Source: Gulosibacter macacae | GTDB lineage: Bacteria > Actinomycetota > Actinomycetes > Actinomycetales > Microbacteriaceae | Assembly: GCF_003865375.1 (NCBI RefSeq) | Contig: NZ_RQVS01000003.1 | Span: forward strand, 171,816 to 235,815 | Length of the DNA: 64,000 nt | Reading direction: 5' to 3' | Part shown: one piece after another, positions 8,408 to 18,361 of the stretch | Layout: each line of letters starts with the position of its first letter | How positions within the stretch are numbered: position 1 is the stretch's first letter | The notes under the pieces: model-generated | Database searches by the model: none | What the model was told of the DNA's origin: nothing | What the model saw: the letters and a program-made list of their open reading frames with translations, nothing else | Position numbers and translations under genes: made by a program

Positions 8408-10057
8408 TCATTCACTCGCGGTGAGCGGTTCGAGCAGGATGCGACGGCCGGCCCAGCGAGACCGCAGCCACACATCGTGGCTCGCGATCACCACGGCCCT
8501 TGGATATTGCGGAAGCACCCGTTCCAACTCTTCCGCGAGCGCGAGCGCGAGGTGGTTGGTCGGCTCATCCAGCAGCAAGAGCGCGGGCGGCTCGGCCACA
8601 AGCGAGGCAAGCGCCACCCGTCGCCGCTGCCCGTACGACAATTCGCGTAGCGGTTTCGCGCTCGCCTCGGCATCGAGCAAACCCAGCTCTGACAGTGAGG
8701 GCGCTGCATCCGGTCGCCGCAGCGCCGCCCGGTAGGCATTCGCAGCAGTCATAGCGAGGTCAGGCCAGGAATCGTATTGCGCGAGAAGCCCCACGGTGCC
8801 GACCCGCTTGACGGAACCAGCATCCGCGTCGAGTTGGCCGGCAAGGAGCGCCAGCAATGTCGACTTACCGGCGCCATTCGGTCCCTCAATCAGGATGCGG
8901 TCTTGGCGAGCGATCTCGAGGCTCACCGGCTGCATCCGGCCCGCGACCGCGGCATCGGCGACGACGGCGAGTGGCACCTCGCCCCCACGCTCGCGATGCG
9001 CGAAACCGCGGAATCGCAGCGGTTCGGGTGGCGGTGCGACGGGAGATCGGTCGAGCGCGGCGAGCTGCGCCCGCGCCTGCCGCAGGCGCGCCCCTACGGT
9101 CTTTGCCGCCCGATCCGCCTCGAATTTCTTCGCAACCCCAGCCTCGCCGCGCGGCTCCGTCGTGTGAAAGATATCGCGGGCCTCGATGTCGATCACCCGC
9201 TGCAGACGAGCCCGTTCGAGCTGTTCCTGCGCGAACGCGGCTCGCCACTGTTCGAGTTCGCCGGCCCGTTGGCGCAGATACGCACTGAACCCGCCACTTG
9301 ACCTCGCGCCCTGCCTGACGCCATCGCGCGCGCCGTGTGGTCCGACCTTAGGGTCGAGATCTACGATGCCCGTCGCCACCTCGTCGAGGAAGGCACGATC
9401 GTGGCTCGCGAAGAGCACGGGGCCAGACCAACTGCGCAACTCGTTCGACACGAACGCGCGCGCTGAGTCATCAAGGTGGTTCGTCGGTTCGTCGAGCAGC
9501 AATGCGACTGGCGCTTCGAGAAGCAGGGCCGCGAGTGCCAGGCGGCGGCGCTGACCTCCCGACAGCTCGGCGATCGGACGATCGCGAGCGAAGCCACCGA
9601 GCCCGACTCCGGCGAGCACCGACTCGATGCGGGCATCCAATTGCCACAGACCACGCTGTTCTGCCTCGGCGAGCGCGCGCTCGTACTCTCGCGCCGCATC
9701 CTCGTCATCGGCAAGCTGCAGGGCCGCGGCTTCGAGCCGATCACCAATCGCCCGCACCGGAGCAACTGCGTCGTCAATCACCTCGCCAATACGCACATGC
9801 GCAGCGGGCGCTAATTCTTGGCCAAGCAGCCCAATCGTCGCAGGCGAACGCACCAGACCCGCATCCGGTTCGAGCTGGCCCGCGAGCGCCGCGAGCAACG
9901 TTGATTTGCCGGCGCCATTCGCACCGATGAGACCGATTCGTTCGCCGGGGCCAACGACGAAATCGATATCGTCGAGTACGCGGCGCCCACCGCGAACGAC
10001 CGTGAGACCCGTTGCTTGCAATTGCGCCGATCGTTGGCGCGACACATCGTGTGCCAT
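8408..10057 (-). CDS. ABC-F family ATP-binding protein (duplicated ATPase)
   Basis: Soluble protein with two ABC ATPase domains and no membrane part, 549 residues. Domain 1 has Walker A GANGAGKST and signature LSGGQRRR; domain 2 has GPNGAGKST and LSYGQRRR. They are joined by a charged linker with Arg/Glu-rich helices, as in ABC-F proteins that act on ribosomes (translation factors such as EttA or antibiotic-protection proteins). I cannot say which subgroup this is. ATG 10057 is chosen for its 'gaggggat' ribosome-binding site; the frame is open a further 38 codons upstream. Divergent from miaB. Confidence 0.88.
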   Translation of the reverse strand: MAHDVSRQRSAQLQATGLTVVRGGRRVLDDIDFVVGPGERIGLIGANGAGKSTLLAALAGQLEPDAGLVRSPATIGLLGQELAPAAHVRIGEVIDDAVAPVRAIGDRLEAAALQLADDEDAAREYERALAEAEQRGLWQLDARIESVLAGVGLGGFARDRPIAELSGGQRRRLALAALLLEAPVALLLDEPTNHLDDSARAFVSNELRSWSGPVLFASHDRAFLDEVATGIVDLDPKVGPHGARDGVRQGARSSGGFSAYLRQRAGELEQWRAAFAQEQLERARLQRVIDIEARDIFHTTEPRGEAGVAKKFEADRAAKTVGARLRQARAQLAALDRSPVAPPPEPLRFRGFAHRERGGEVPLAVVADAAVAGRMQPVSLEIARQDRILIEGPNGAGKSTLLALLAGQLDADAGSVKRVGTVGLLAQYDSWPDLAMTAANAYRAALRRPDAAPSLSELGLLDAEASAKPLRELSYGQRRRVALASLVAEPPALLLLDEPTNHLALALAEELERVLPQYPRAVVIASHDVWLRSRWAGRRILLEPLTASE

Positions 10058-10185
10058 AAGATCCCCTCCCCGGATGCATCCGGGAGCTGTGATAGTTCCC
10101 CGGCGGGCACGCGACGGTGCCGCAGACGCGGGGCGGAAAATCAGCGCAGGAACATGCCGACGATGGTACACGCCGCACTCGAACG

Positions 10186-10191
10186 TAGAAT
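10186..10191 (+). promoter_or_regulatory. -10 element TAGAAT of miaB, leaderless type
   Basis: TAGAAT ends 9 nt before ATG 10201, and there is no ribosome-binding site, so the transcript probably starts at or next to the start codon. No clear -35 hexamer. Confidence 0.55.
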
Positions 10192-10200
10192 TGGCGCATC

Positions 10201-11736
10201 ATGACCGAAACCGCCACCCGTATTGCCCCGTCGTCCGCCGCCTTCAACGCCGACGGCTCCCAGCGCAGCTTCTTCGTGCGCACACTCGGCTGCCAGATGA
10301 ACGTGCACGACTCCGAACGCATCTCTGGTTCACTCCTCGCCGCCGGCTATGTCGAGGCGGCCACCGAAGACGCCGATGTGCTCGTGATCAACACCTGCGC
10401 CGTGCGTGAGAACGCCGCCACGAAGCTCTACGGCAACCTCGGTCACCTCGCCTCGGTGAAGCGACAGCACGAGGGCATGCAGATCGCGGTGGGCGGCTGC
10501 CTCGCGCAGATGGAGCAGGACGAGATCGTCCGCAAGGCGCCACAGGTCGATGTCGTGTTCGGCACACACAACATGGGTTCGTTGCCCGTGCTGCTCGAGC
10601 GCGCCCGACACAACGAAGAAGCCCAGGTTGAGCTGCTCGAATCGCTCGAAACCTTCCCCTCGACGCTCCCGACGAAGCGTGACTCGACCTACTCGGGCTG
10701 GGTATCGATTTCAGTCGGATGCAACAACACCTGCACGTTCTGCATCGTGCCGTCACTGCGTGGCAAAGAGAAGGATCGCCGTCCGGGCGACATCCTCGCC
10801 GAGGTGCGCGCGCTCGTTGATCAGGGTGCCATCGAGGTGACGTTGCTCGGTCAGAACGTGAACTCCTACGGCGTGGAGTTCGGTGACAAGCTCGCGTTCG
10901 GCAAGTTGCTCCGGGCCTGCGGTGAAATTGATGGGCTCGAGCGGGTGCGGTTCACGAGCCCGCATCCAGCCGCCTTCACCGACGATGTCATCGATGCGAT
11001 GGCGGAGACGCCGAATGTGATGCCGCAGCTGCACATGCCGCTGCAATCGGGTTCTGACCGCATCCTGCGCGAGATGCGCCGCTCATACCGCTCGAAGAAG
11101 TTCCTCGGCATCCTCGAGCGGGTGCGCGAACGCATGCCGCACGCGGCGATTTCGACCGATATCATCGTGGGCTTCCCGGGCGAAACCGAAGAAGACTTCC
11201 AAGAGACGATGCGGGTGGTTGAGGCCTCGCGATTCGCGAATGCCTTCACTTTCCAGTACTCGATTCGTGATGGCACGCCCGCCGCAACGATGGCCGATCA
11301 GGTGCCGAAGGAAGTAGTGCAGGAGCGCTTTGAGCGCCTCGTTGAGCTGCAGCACCGCATCTCGCTCGAAGAGAACGAGCAGCTCGTGGGCACGCGTCAG
11401 CAGGTGCTTGTTTCGGTCGACGAGGGTAAGAAGGATGGCGCCACGCATCGGCTCACGGGCCGCGCCGAAGACAATCGCCTCGTGCACTTTGCGGTGCCTG
11501 AGGGGTCGGAGACGCCGCGCCCGGGAGACGTTGTCGACGTTGAGATCACGCGCGGCGCGCCGAGCTACCTGCTCGCGGATGCTCCTGACGGGGCGCCGCT
11601 GCGTATCCGTCGTACACGAGCCGGCGATGCCTGGGATGCGGCGCAGGCTGCTTCCTGCGGCACCGGTAGTGCCGACACTGCCGTGGGTGCAGTGAACCTG
11701 GGTCTGCCGACGCTGCGCATCGGCGCCCCCCAGTGA
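10201..11736 (+). CDS. miaB: tRNA-2-methylthio-N6-dimethylallyladenosine synthase MiaB
   Basis: Radical-SAM methylthiotransferase that adds the 2-methylthio group to i6A37 of tRNAs reading U-starting codons. The N-terminal cluster ligands are C31 (CQMN), C66 (CAVREN) and C100 (GGCLAQ); the radical-SAM cluster is C174-x3-C178-x2-C181 (CNNTCTFC). A C-terminal TRAM domain follows at about residues 395-465 ([10 protein letters not shown]...[11 protein letters not shown]). At 511 residues it has a short extra tail of about 45 residues after TRAM. Its stop codon overlaps the start of miaA, which makes the substrate for this enzyme. Confidence 0.97.
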   Translation: MTETATRIAPSSAAFNADGSQRSFFVRTLGCQMNVHDSERISGSLLAAGYVEAATEDADVLVINTCAVRENAATKLYGNLGHLASVKRQHEGMQIAVGGCLAQMEQDEIVRKAPQVDVVFGTHNMGSLPVLLERARHNEEAQVELLESLETFPSTLPTKRDSTYSGWVSISVGCNNTCTFCIVPSLRGKEKDRRPGDILAEVRALVDQGAIEVTLLGQNVNSYGVEFGDKLAFGKLLRACGEIDGLERVRFTSPHPAAFTDDVIDAMAETPNVMPQLHMPLQSGSDRILREMRRSYRSKKFLGILERVRERMPHAAISTDIIVGFPGETEEDFQETMRVVEASRFANAFTFQYSIRDGTPAATMADQVPKEVVQERFERLVELQHRISLEENEQLVGTRQQVLVSVDEGKKDGATHRLTGRAEDNRLVHFAVPEGSETPRPGDVVDVEITRGAPSYLLADAPDGAPLRIRRTRAGDAWDAAQAASCGTGSADTAVGAVNLGLPTLRIGAPQ

Positions 11737-12668
11737 CCGAGCAGCCGGCCGAACTCATCGTCATTGGTGGCGCGACCGGCACCGGCAAGACGGCACTTTC
11801 GCTCGACGTTGCCGAGCGGCTGGCAACTAGGGGGAAGAAAGCCGAAATCATCAACGCCGATGCCATGCAGTTCTATCGCGGCATGGATATCGGCACCGCG
11901 AAACTGCCAGTGGCCGAGCGTCGGGGGATTCCGCATCACCTCTTTGATGTGCTCGAGGTGACCGAGGAGGCGACCGTCGCCTGGTACCAAGAGGTCGCCC
12001 GAGACTGCATTGATGAGGTGCTCGGTCGCGGCGCCGTGCCGATTCTCGTTGGCGGCTCTGGCCTCTACATCGCCGCGGTCGTGTTCGATCTGCAATTCCC
12101 GGCCCGAGATGAAGCCGTGCGCGCCGACCTCGAACGCGAACTCGAAGAGTGGGGCTCGGGGATGCTCCACCGCCGCCTTGCCGAATTCGATCCCGAAGCC
12201 GCCGAGCGGATTGACCCGCGCAATGGTCGACGGGTGGTGCGCGCACTCGAAGTGATCAAGCTCACCGGCGAAAAGTTCTCAGCACAATTGCCCGAACAGG
12301 ATGCTTGGTGGCGCCACACTGCGATGGTGCTTGTTGAGCGCGAGCGCTCCGAACTCGTTGCCGCGCTCGACGCTCGCGTCATCGAGATGTGGCGTGACGG
12401 GCTCGTCGACGAGACGGCAGAGTTGCTCTCGCACGGTCTTGTTGACACGTCAACTGCGGGGAAAGCCATCGGCTACGCCCAGGCTGCCCGCCAATTGCGG
12501 GGCGAGACCACTGAGGCTGAGGCCATCGCCGAAGCGCAATTGCTCACGCGCAAGTATGCCCGGCGCCAGGTCTCGTGGTTCCGTCGCTACGACACGGCGC
12601 TACGCTTGCGTGCCGGGGATGCGTGGGGAGCGTCACTCGTGCTCGATCACGCCGGGCTCACCAACTAG
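11733..12668 (+). CDS. miaA: tRNA dimethylallyltransferase MiaA
   Basis: Transfers a dimethylallyl group to adenosine 37 of tRNA; MiaB then acts on the product. P-loop G13-ATGTGK-T20, the [17 protein letters not shown] substrate region and [13 protein letters not shown] are visible, and the 311-residue length is typical. The GTG start at 11733 overlaps the miaB stop (gtga), indicating translational coupling. Its TAG stop shares the palindromic ctag with the stop codon of the convergent dehydrogenase gene. Confidence 0.97.
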   Translation: MTEQPAELIVIGGATGTGKTALSLDVAERLATRGKKAEIINADAMQFYRGMDIGTAKLPVAERRGIPHHLFDVLEVTEEATVAWYQEVARDCIDEVLGRGAVPILVGGSGLYIAAVVFDLQFPARDEAVRADLERELEEWGSGMLHRRLAEFDPEAAERIDPRNGRRVVRALEVIKLTGEKFSAQLPEQDAWWRHTAMVLVERERSELVAALDARVIEMWRDGLVDETAELLSHGLVDTSTAGKAIGYAQAARQLRGETTEAEAIAEAQLLTRKYARRQVSWFRRYDTALRLRAGDAWGASLVLDHAGLTN

Positions 12669-13810
12669 GGCCGCGGCAAACGCCCGCGCAACTCCATCGC
12701 CTCGCGCACTCGTTCCATCGCCATGGTGAGCGCGGCCTCGTGTGGCAGTGTGCCATCGCGCTGGCTCATATCGAGCACGGCGACCGTATTGGCGCGCAGC
12801 TTTTCTGAGATCATCTCGAACACCGCAGCGGTGTCGACGACGAACGGCGAGTTGCGAGCATCCGTCGAGTGGGCGGCGGCGACGATGCCGCCCGCGTTCG
12901 CAATGAAGTCGGGCACGACCTGCACGCCCCGCTCCTGCAGGATGCGGCGCGAACTCGGCGAGGTCGGCAGATTCGCGCCCTCAACGATGAGACGTGCCGT
13001 GGTGTTGGCCGCGACGGCATCGGTAATCGTGTCTTGCATTGCCGCGGGGATGAGCACATCCGCATCCACGTCGAGCACATCGCGCGAGTGGTCACCGCTC
13101 GCGTAGGCACTCACGCAGGCATCGCCGTGTTCGGCGCGCAAGTCGAGCAGTCGCTCGAGGTCGAGTCCATCGCGGTCGTGCACGGTGCCGGTGGCGGTCG
13201 CAACCGCCACAATCTGGGCGCCGAGCGCCGCGAGCCGTTGGGCTGCGGCAACGCCGACTGCGCCGAATCCCTGAATCGCCACGCGCTTGCCAGCCAGCGA
13301 TTCACCGCTTCGCTGCAGGGCAGCATCCGCCGCCTCAGCCACGCCAAACCCGGTCACACCGAGCTGGTCATAGGGCACGCCGCCCAGCGCGCGGGGAAGT
13401 CCGGTCGAAGTGCCGAGATCACCGAGCTCATCGGCGAGGATGGCCGCATCCCGCTCATTGAGCCCCATGTCGAGGCCGAAGAGGTACTCGCGCGGCACCT
13501 CATTGCGGAGCGCTCGAGCGAACGCGCGCAGGATGCGTTCCTTGTCGGGTGAGGTCGGATCGCCGAGGATGCCCGCCTTAGCGCCACCGTGGAACAGATC
13601 GACTGCTGCCCACTTCCAGGTCATGGTGCGGGCGAGTCGGCACACTTCCTCGATCGTGAGCGTCGGACTCATCCTCGTGCCGCCCTTGCCAATGCCGCGC
13701 GCGGAATTGTCGATGACCAGCACACCTCGCATGCCGGTTCGGCTATCGCTGACGACCACGATCTTTTCGGGTCCCCACTCATCGGCCATGCGCAGCAGGT
13801 CTTCTGCCAT
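12665..13810 (-). CDS. Glu/Leu/Phe/Val dehydrogenase family enzyme
   Basis: NAD(P)-dependent oxidative deaminase of an amino acid, 381 residues. N-terminal ELFV domain has [18 protein letters not shown] and the catalytic-lysine region FHGGAKAGI; the Rossmann domain starts near [23 protein letters not shown]. The length is closer to leucine/phenylalanine-type than to large glutamate dehydrogenases, but substrate cannot be assigned. ATG 13810 follows 'gaggacgaggtg'; a 34-codon upstream extension is open but lacks family similarity. It faces miaA with no spacer. It could supply 2-oxo acids or NADH to the amino-acid catabolic cluster that begins just upstream on the other strand, but that is a guess. 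Confidence 0.85.
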   Translation of the reverse strand: MAEDLLRMADEWGPEKIVVVSDSRTGMRGVLVIDNSARGIGKGGTRMSPTLTIEEVCRLARTMTWKWAAVDLFHGGAKAGILGDPTSPDKERILRAFARALRNEVPREYLFGLDMGLNERDAAILADELGDLGTSTGLPRALGGVPYDQLGVTGFGVAEAADAALQRSGESLAGKRVAIQGFGAVGVAAAQRLAALGAQIVAVATATGTVHDRDGLDLERLLDLRAEHGDACVSAYASGDHSRDVLDVDADVLIPAAMQDTITDAVAANTTARLIVEGANLPTSPSSRRILQERGVQVVPDFIANAGGIVAAAHSTDARNSPFVVDTAAVFEMISEKLRANTVAVLDMSQRDGTLPHEAALTMAMERVREAMELRGRLPRP

Positions 13811-14045
13811 CACCTCGTCCTCTCCATTGATCGAGTCGGTGTCGCCTACCACTTTGGGTGAGAACCGAAGCAATCCGAGACCTGCGAGAACAGGGGCTTG
13901 TGGTTGAAGCATAAGTTTTTCTTCTGCTTGGTCGACAGATCACGGCCAGAGTCGGCTTCCAGTGCACGTCGGGGTGGGTAAGTATCTGACCAGGGCCGTG
14001 ATTGCAACGGAGCGATCGCGCCGGCCCGCAACGAAAGGATTCGCG

Positions 14046-15014
14046 ATGACGCGCCCCGCCTATTTCAGCGACGACGAGATCGAGCGCCTGCTCACGCAGG
14101 AGCTGGCGCTGGAATCTCAGCGGAGCGCCTTCTCTGCCCTCGGCAATGACGAAGCCGTGCTCGCGCCGCGCGTGCTCATCGACGGAGCTGACGATTCCGT
14201 CGCGTTCAGCTATGTCGCCCGGCTGTCGCCGCAGGCCCCAGTAGTGAGTAAATTCGGCAGCGTCAACCCCGTCAACGCCGAACGCAACGAGCCGGTGATC
14301 TCTGCGACCGTGCACATGCTCGACGCCGTCTCCGGGCGCCCGGTTGCCACGCTCGAGGCGACGAACCTCACCACTCTGCGTACCGCAGCGGCCTCGGCGC
14401 TCGTGTGCGAGCAATTGGCTCGCGAGGATGCACGAACGCTCGGCGTGATTGGCTCCGGAGTGCAAGCTCGGGCACACATTCATGCCTTGACTCGGGTGCG
14501 AAACTTCGAAGAAGTGCGCGTCGCCGGGCGCTCACTCGAGCGCGCGAAGGCGATGGCTCGTGAACTCGCCGCAGAGATTGATGTGCCGGTGCGGGTCGTC
14601 GGTCACGAACTCGTTGCCGCTGCCGATGTGGTCGTCACCTGCACGACGAGCTTCGAAGCGGTGCTCGAAACCGCGTGGGTCCGGCCTGGCGCCACGGTGA
14701 TCAGCGTCGGTGCCTTTGCGCCCGACCGCATGGAACTTCCGACCTCGCTCATCGACCGGGCCGACCTCGTCGTTGTCGACCATCTTGAGACCACTTCGGC
14801 CCAATCGGGCCCCGTGGTGGCTGCCCTCGAATCAGGTTCGATCGGCCTCGGTGACCTCGTCGAGCTTGGCACCGTCGTGACTGGCAAGCATCCGGGCCGA
14901 ACGAACCCGCGCGAGATCATCGTCTATTTCAGCGTGGGCATCGGCATCCAGGATGCGGCTGCCGCAGCCGCCGTCGTGGCCGCAGCCGACGGCGTCAGCG
15001 CGGCCGACGACTAG
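14046..15014 (+). CDS. Ornithine cyclodeaminase/mu-crystallin family protein, candidate ketimine reductase
   Basis: 322-residue member of the OCD/mu-crystallin family, which includes ornithine cyclodeaminases, alanine dehydrogenases and NAD(P)H-dependent reductases of cyclic ketimines (delta1-pyrroline- or piperideine-2-carboxylate). Seen: the conserved VSKFGSVNP and ATNLTTLRTAAASAL segments, Rossmann motif GVIGSGVQARAHI at about residues 137-149, and a GAFAPDRMEL loop. ATG 14046 has 'gaaagga' upstream. Given the DadA-, ALDH7- and HglS-like genes nearby I infer reduction of piperideine-2-carboxylate to pipecolate. Its 3' end overlaps the convergent LysR pseudogene by 20 bp. Confidence 0.82.
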   Translation: MTRPAYFSDDEIERLLTQELALESQRSAFSALGNDEAVLAPRVLIDGADDSVAFSYVARLSPQAPVVSKFGSVNPVNAERNEPVISATVHMLDAVSGRPVATLEATNLTTLRTAAASALVCEQLAREDARTLGVIGSGVQARAHIHALTRVRNFEEVRVAGRSLERAKAMARELAAEIDVPVRVVGHELVAAADVVVTCTTSFEAVLETAWVRPGATVISVGAFAPDRMELPTSLIDRADLVVVDHLETTSAQSGPVVAALESGSIGLGDLVELGTVVTGKHPGRTNPREIIVYFSVGIGIQDAAAAAAVVAAADGVSAADD

Positions 15015-15951
15015 CGAACTCCGGCGCGAGCGTGATGCCGGGCGAGCGGCTTGCCGTTCGCCGGGCTGCGCGCGCCAGCGTTTCAGTGAGCTTGCCGATG
15101 GCCGGGTTGCCGTGCCGAGGTGCCACTAACAGCGACACGTGGCGCTGCACCGTGAGGTCTGAGATCGTCGCCGTATCGGTGTCGCCATCGGCGAGGGTAG
15201 TGGCCGCGAGCGCCGGCACGAGCGCGACGCCAAGGCCAGAGCGTACGAAGCTCGCGACCACGCTGTAGTTATTACTGCGATAGCGGATCTCAGGGGCAAA
15301 TCCGGCAGCCGCACAGGCCCGTTCAACGGCATGGGCGCACTGCGCGTCGGCACTCGTGGCAATCCAGGTTTCATGCTCGAGATCACGCAGGGTGATGGTC
15401 TGCCCAGAGGCGGGATGCCCCGGTGACACAAAGGCAACGAGGTCTTCCGAAAGCAAGTGCACTGCGGTGAGTTCTGCTGGCCAGCGCATGGGCACCAGGT
15501 CATAGCGGTAGGCGAGGGCGACATCGAGTTCGCGTTCGACCAGCCGAGGCACCAGCTCGCTCGGCTCACCCTCGTCAAGGATGAGCTCAACTTCGGGATG
15601 CGTGCGGACGAACTCCGCGAGCGCCGCCGGCACGAGTTGTCGGCTTGCGGTCGGGAAGCTCCCGAGCCGGATGCGCCCCGCGCCACCTTCGCCGAGGTTG
15701 CGCACCTAATCGTCGAAGGAAGCAAGCGCGGCAAACACTTCGTGGGCGTGGGCGTGCAATTGCTCGGCGACGCTCGTCGGACGAATGCCCCGGGCATCCC
15801 GTTCAAACAGTGTCAGGCCAGTTTCGCGTTCGAACGCGGCAATCTGCTGCGACACCGCCGACCCCGTATAGCCAAGCTGGCGGGCGGCGCCAGCGAATGA
15901 CCCGGTGCGCAGTACGGCGACCAGGGTGGTCAGATGAGTCGGATTCACCAC
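14995..15951 (-). pseudogene. LysR-family regulator interrupted by an in-frame amber codon
   Basis: Two open segments in the same frame together make one full-length LysR protein (about 318 codons). The first 81 codons hold the helix-turn-helix (LVAVLRTGSFAGAARQLGYT, AVSQQIAAFERETGL) and end ...ALASFDD; then comes TAG at 15706-15708, and the frame continues VRNLGEGGAGRIRLGSF into a complete effector-binding domain. In relatives this position is usually an acidic residue, and TAG is one base from GAG. Start GTG 15951 is preceded by 'gggag'. Either a real nonsense mutation, a sequencing error, or suppression. Divergent from the amino-acid ABC importer that it would be expected to regulate. Confidence 0.85.
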
Positions 15952-15990
15952 GATGTGCTCCCTTCGCTTTGGTGAGGGTAGCGCAGATTT

Positions 15991-16028
15991 GCTTGTGCTC
16001 AATAGATGCGAACGAATGAAGCTGAGCA
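15991..16028. promoter_or_regulatory. Candidate LysR operator in the 304-bp gap before the ABC importer
   Basis: Read on the minus strand, 15991-16002 is TTGAGCACAAGC. The identical 12-mer occurs on the plus strand at 24912-24923, upstream of the second LysR gene. A further inverted copy of the core (TGAGCA, 16023-16028) follows TGCTCA at 15996-16001 with 21 nt between. The rest of gap 15952-16255 shows no gene; it would carry the promoters of both the LysR gene and the importer. Confidence 0.55.
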
Positions 16029-16255
16029 TAAGAGCTACTTGCCCTAGGGTCATGAAGCCGCAGTCTTGCGGCATGTGCACGCCACTCGGTCGTCGCCAGA
16101 ATCGGACAGACCGAATCAATCCACCGCGATCGTGGCTCGTCAGCTCGATAAGTCGCACGCAACGGAACGACTCACCCGGCAATGTGGCCGGACGCTCGGC
16201 TCCTCGTGCGTTCCCGCCCCGTTTCCGGTGGGCCGACCACACGAAGGGAACGTTC

Positions 16256-17020
16256 ATGGCCGACCAGTCAGCGCCGATCGCCATCGACCTGAACAACGTC
16301 GAGAAATCTTTCGGCGACCACCACGTACTCAAGGGCGTCTCGCTGCAGGTTCCCACCGGCACCGTGACCGCCATGATCGGCCCCTCGGGCGCCGGCAAGA
16401 GCTCGCTGCTTCGCTGCATCAATCTGCTCGAGCGGCCCGATAGCGGCACCATCACCGTTGAGGGCATCACCATTGACGTGAGCACCAAGATCGATGACGA
16501 ACAGCTTCGTGCGCTGCGTCGTCAGATCGGCATGGTGTTCCAGCACTTCAATCTCTTCCCGCACCTCACCGTGATGCAGAACGTCTCACTTGCGCAGATG
16601 CGCGTGCTCGGTCGCAGCAAGGATGAGGCAAACGAGAAGTCGCTCACCCTGCTCAAGCGCGTTGGCCTCGGCGACAAGGCCGACCAGTACCCGGCCCGTT
16701 GCTCGGGTGGTCAGCAGCAGCGCATCGCAATTGCCCGCGCGCTTGCACTCGAGCCGAACATCATGCTCTTCGATGAGCCGACCTCTGCGCTCGACCCGGA
16801 ACTCGGCCTTGAGGTGCTCGCGGTGATGCGCGAACTCGCCGAAGACGGCATGACCATGGTGGTTGTCACCCACGAAATGCAATTCGCGCGCAGCGTCTCC
16901 GATGACCTCGTGGTGATGGCCGACGGCCGCATTCTCGAAGAGGGCCACCCCGAAGAGATCTTCAGCGACCCCAAGGAGCAGCGCACCCGCGAATTCCTGC
17001 GAGCGGTGCTGGAACGCTAA
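16256..17020 (+). CDS. Polar amino-acid ABC transporter, ATP-binding protein
   Basis: 254-residue GlnQ/HisP-type ATPase energising amino-acid import. Walker A is G42-PSGAGK-S49, Walker [15 protein letters not shown], the Q-loop sits in [15 protein letters not shown], and the switch His in VVVTHEM. The signature reads CSGGQQQR, with Cys where Leu is usual. ATG 16256 is preceded by 'gaaggga'. Two permeases and a binding protein follow in the same operon. Substrate unproven; the surrounding enzymes suggest D-lysine, lysine or pipecolate. Confidence 0.93.
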   Translation: MADQSAPIAIDLNNVEKSFGDHHVLKGVSLQVPTGTVTAMIGPSGAGKSSLLRCINLLERPDSGTITVEGITIDVSTKIDDEQLRALRRQIGMVFQHFNLFPHLTVMQNVSLAQMRVLGRSKDEANEKSLTLLKRVGLGDKADQYPARCSGGQQQRIAIARALALEPNIMLFDEPTSALDPELGLEVLAVMRELAEDGMTMVVVTHEMQFARSVSDDLVVMADGRILEEGHPEEIFSDPKEQRTREFLRAVLER

Positions 17021-17022
17021 CC

Positions 17023-17661
17023 ATGGACGTCCTGCTCAATACTCTGCGCGGTGTGCCGGTCACCCTCGGCATCACCCTCATCGCCTTCGCCATCGGCGTC
17101 GTCGGTGGCGTGCCGCTCGCCCTCATGCGCCGCAGCCGCATCAAGCCGATCAGCTGGCTCGCCATCGCGATCATCGAACTCCTCCGCGGCATCCCACCGG
17201 TGGTGTGGCTGTTCATTATCTTCTTCGGCCTCGGCACCTCGATTCCGCAGATGACCGCCTTCATGGCTGCCGTCATTGGCCTCGGCATCGTTGCCGCCGC
17301 CTATATGGCTGAGATCTATCGTGGTGGACTTCGCTCCATCCATAACGGCCAATGGGAAGCCGCCGAAGTGCTCGGGATGCGTCACCGCACCGTGCTGCGC
17401 GACGTCATCGGCCCGCAGGTCTTCCGTGTGTCGATTCCCGCGGCCGCCACCTACGGCATTGGTCTCCTCAAGGACTCCTCGGTTGCCTACGTCATCGGCG
17501 TCACCGAGATCGTCTACTACGCGAGCGAGCAATCGCGCCAAACCGTTGACGCGATCGGGCCGTTCCTCATCGCCGCAGCCGTCTACGTGATCATGACCAT
17601 CCCCACCGCCTGGGCGACGCGTTCGCTCGATGCGAAGATGCGAAAGCGAGTGGCGAAATGA
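17023..17661 (+). CDS. Polar amino-acid ABC transporter, permease 1
   Basis: 212-residue HisM/GlnP-type inner-membrane subunit with about five membrane helices. The EAA coupling loop is GQWEAAEVLGMRHRTVLRDVIGPQ near residues 108-130, and the family motif around ELLRGIPPVVWLF is clear. The gene starts 2 nt after the ATPase stop and its last bases overlap the second permease (atga at 17658), so translation is coupled. A heterodimeric permease is the normal arrangement when two such genes are adjacent. Confidence 0.92.
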   Translation: MDVLLNTLRGVPVTLGITLIAFAIGVVGGVPLALMRRSRIKPISWLAIAIIELLRGIPPVVWLFIIFFGLGTSIPQMTAFMAAVIGLGIVAAAYMAEIYRGGLRSIHNGQWEAAEVLGMRHRTVLRDVIGPQVFRVSIPAAATYGIGLLKDSSVAYVIGVTEIVYYASEQSRQTVDAIGPFLIAAAVYVIMTIPTAWATRSLDAKMRKRVAK

Positions 17662-18317
17662 GCTTCATCAACGACTGGATCGCCTACATCCCGCAGCTCT
17701 GGCCGGGCCTGCTCGTCAGCCTGCAGGTCACTGGCCTCGCGCTCCTGTTCGGTGTGCCCGGAGGACTCGCCCTCGCGGTGTTCTCGAGTCATCCGAACCG
17801 CATCGTCAAGGCGATCGTTATCGGCCTCGTCGAACTCGGTCGCGGTACCCCTGCGCTCGTGGTCCTCCAGGTCATTTACTTCGGTGTGCCCTCGGTGGCG
17901 CCGACGATCGCGCTCGACTCCTACCTTGCTGCCGCGCTCGCACTCGCGCTCACGACGGCCGCTTACACCTCCGAGATCATCCGCGGTGGCCTGCAGGCCG
18001 TGCCGCAGGGTGAACTCGAAGCGGCCGCGGCACTCGGCATGAAGCCGTGGCACACGCTCTGGGATGTGGTGATCCCGCAGGGTATCCGCTTCGCGATTCC
18101 CGCCCTCATCGGCTTCGCCATCCTCATCTTCCAGGCCACCTCGCTCGCCTACACGATCGCGCTGCCCGAACTGCTGAGCCAGGCGTACTCGATCGGATCG
18201 AGCACCTTCAAGTACCTCAGCGTGCTGCTCCTGGCGGGCCTGTTCTACGCCATGATCACGATCCCCGCGAGCGCGCTCACCAGCTACGCCGAGCGCCGCC
18301 TCGCGCGCCACCTCTAA
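17658..18317 (+). CDS. Polar amino-acid ABC transporter, permease 2
   Basis: 219-residue partner of the preceding permease. The same features are present: VELGRGTPALVVLQVIYF near the N-terminal third and the coupling loop GELEAAAALGMKPWHTLWDVVIPQ. Five hydrophobic segments. Start ATG 17658 overlaps the stop of permease 1. The substrate-binding lipoprotein follows after 44 bp with its own ribosome-binding site. Confidence 0.92.
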   Translation: MSFINDWIAYIPQLWPGLLVSLQVTGLALLFGVPGGLALAVFSSHPNRIVKAIVIGLVELGRGTPALVVLQVIYFGVPSVAPTIALDSYLAAALALALTTAAYTSEIIRGGLQAVPQGELEAAAALGMKPWHTLWDVVIPQGIRFAIPALIGFAILIFQATSLAYTIALPELLSQAYSIGSSTFKYLSVLLLAGLFYAMITIPASALTSYAERRLARHL

Positions 18318-18361
18318 ACCCGAACAATCCATACCCCCAATAACTCAACGAGGAGTTTCCA

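Noticed and set aside
13811..13912. 34-residue N-terminal extension of the Glu/Leu-type dehydrogenase
   Set aside because: The extension lacks family similarity, and ATG 13810 has a better ribosome-binding site.
14995..15705. Treating the effector-domain half of the LysR locus as a separate substrate-binding-like gene
   Set aside because: It begins immediately after the amber codon in the same frame as the DNA-binding half, so one interrupted gene explains both parts better.
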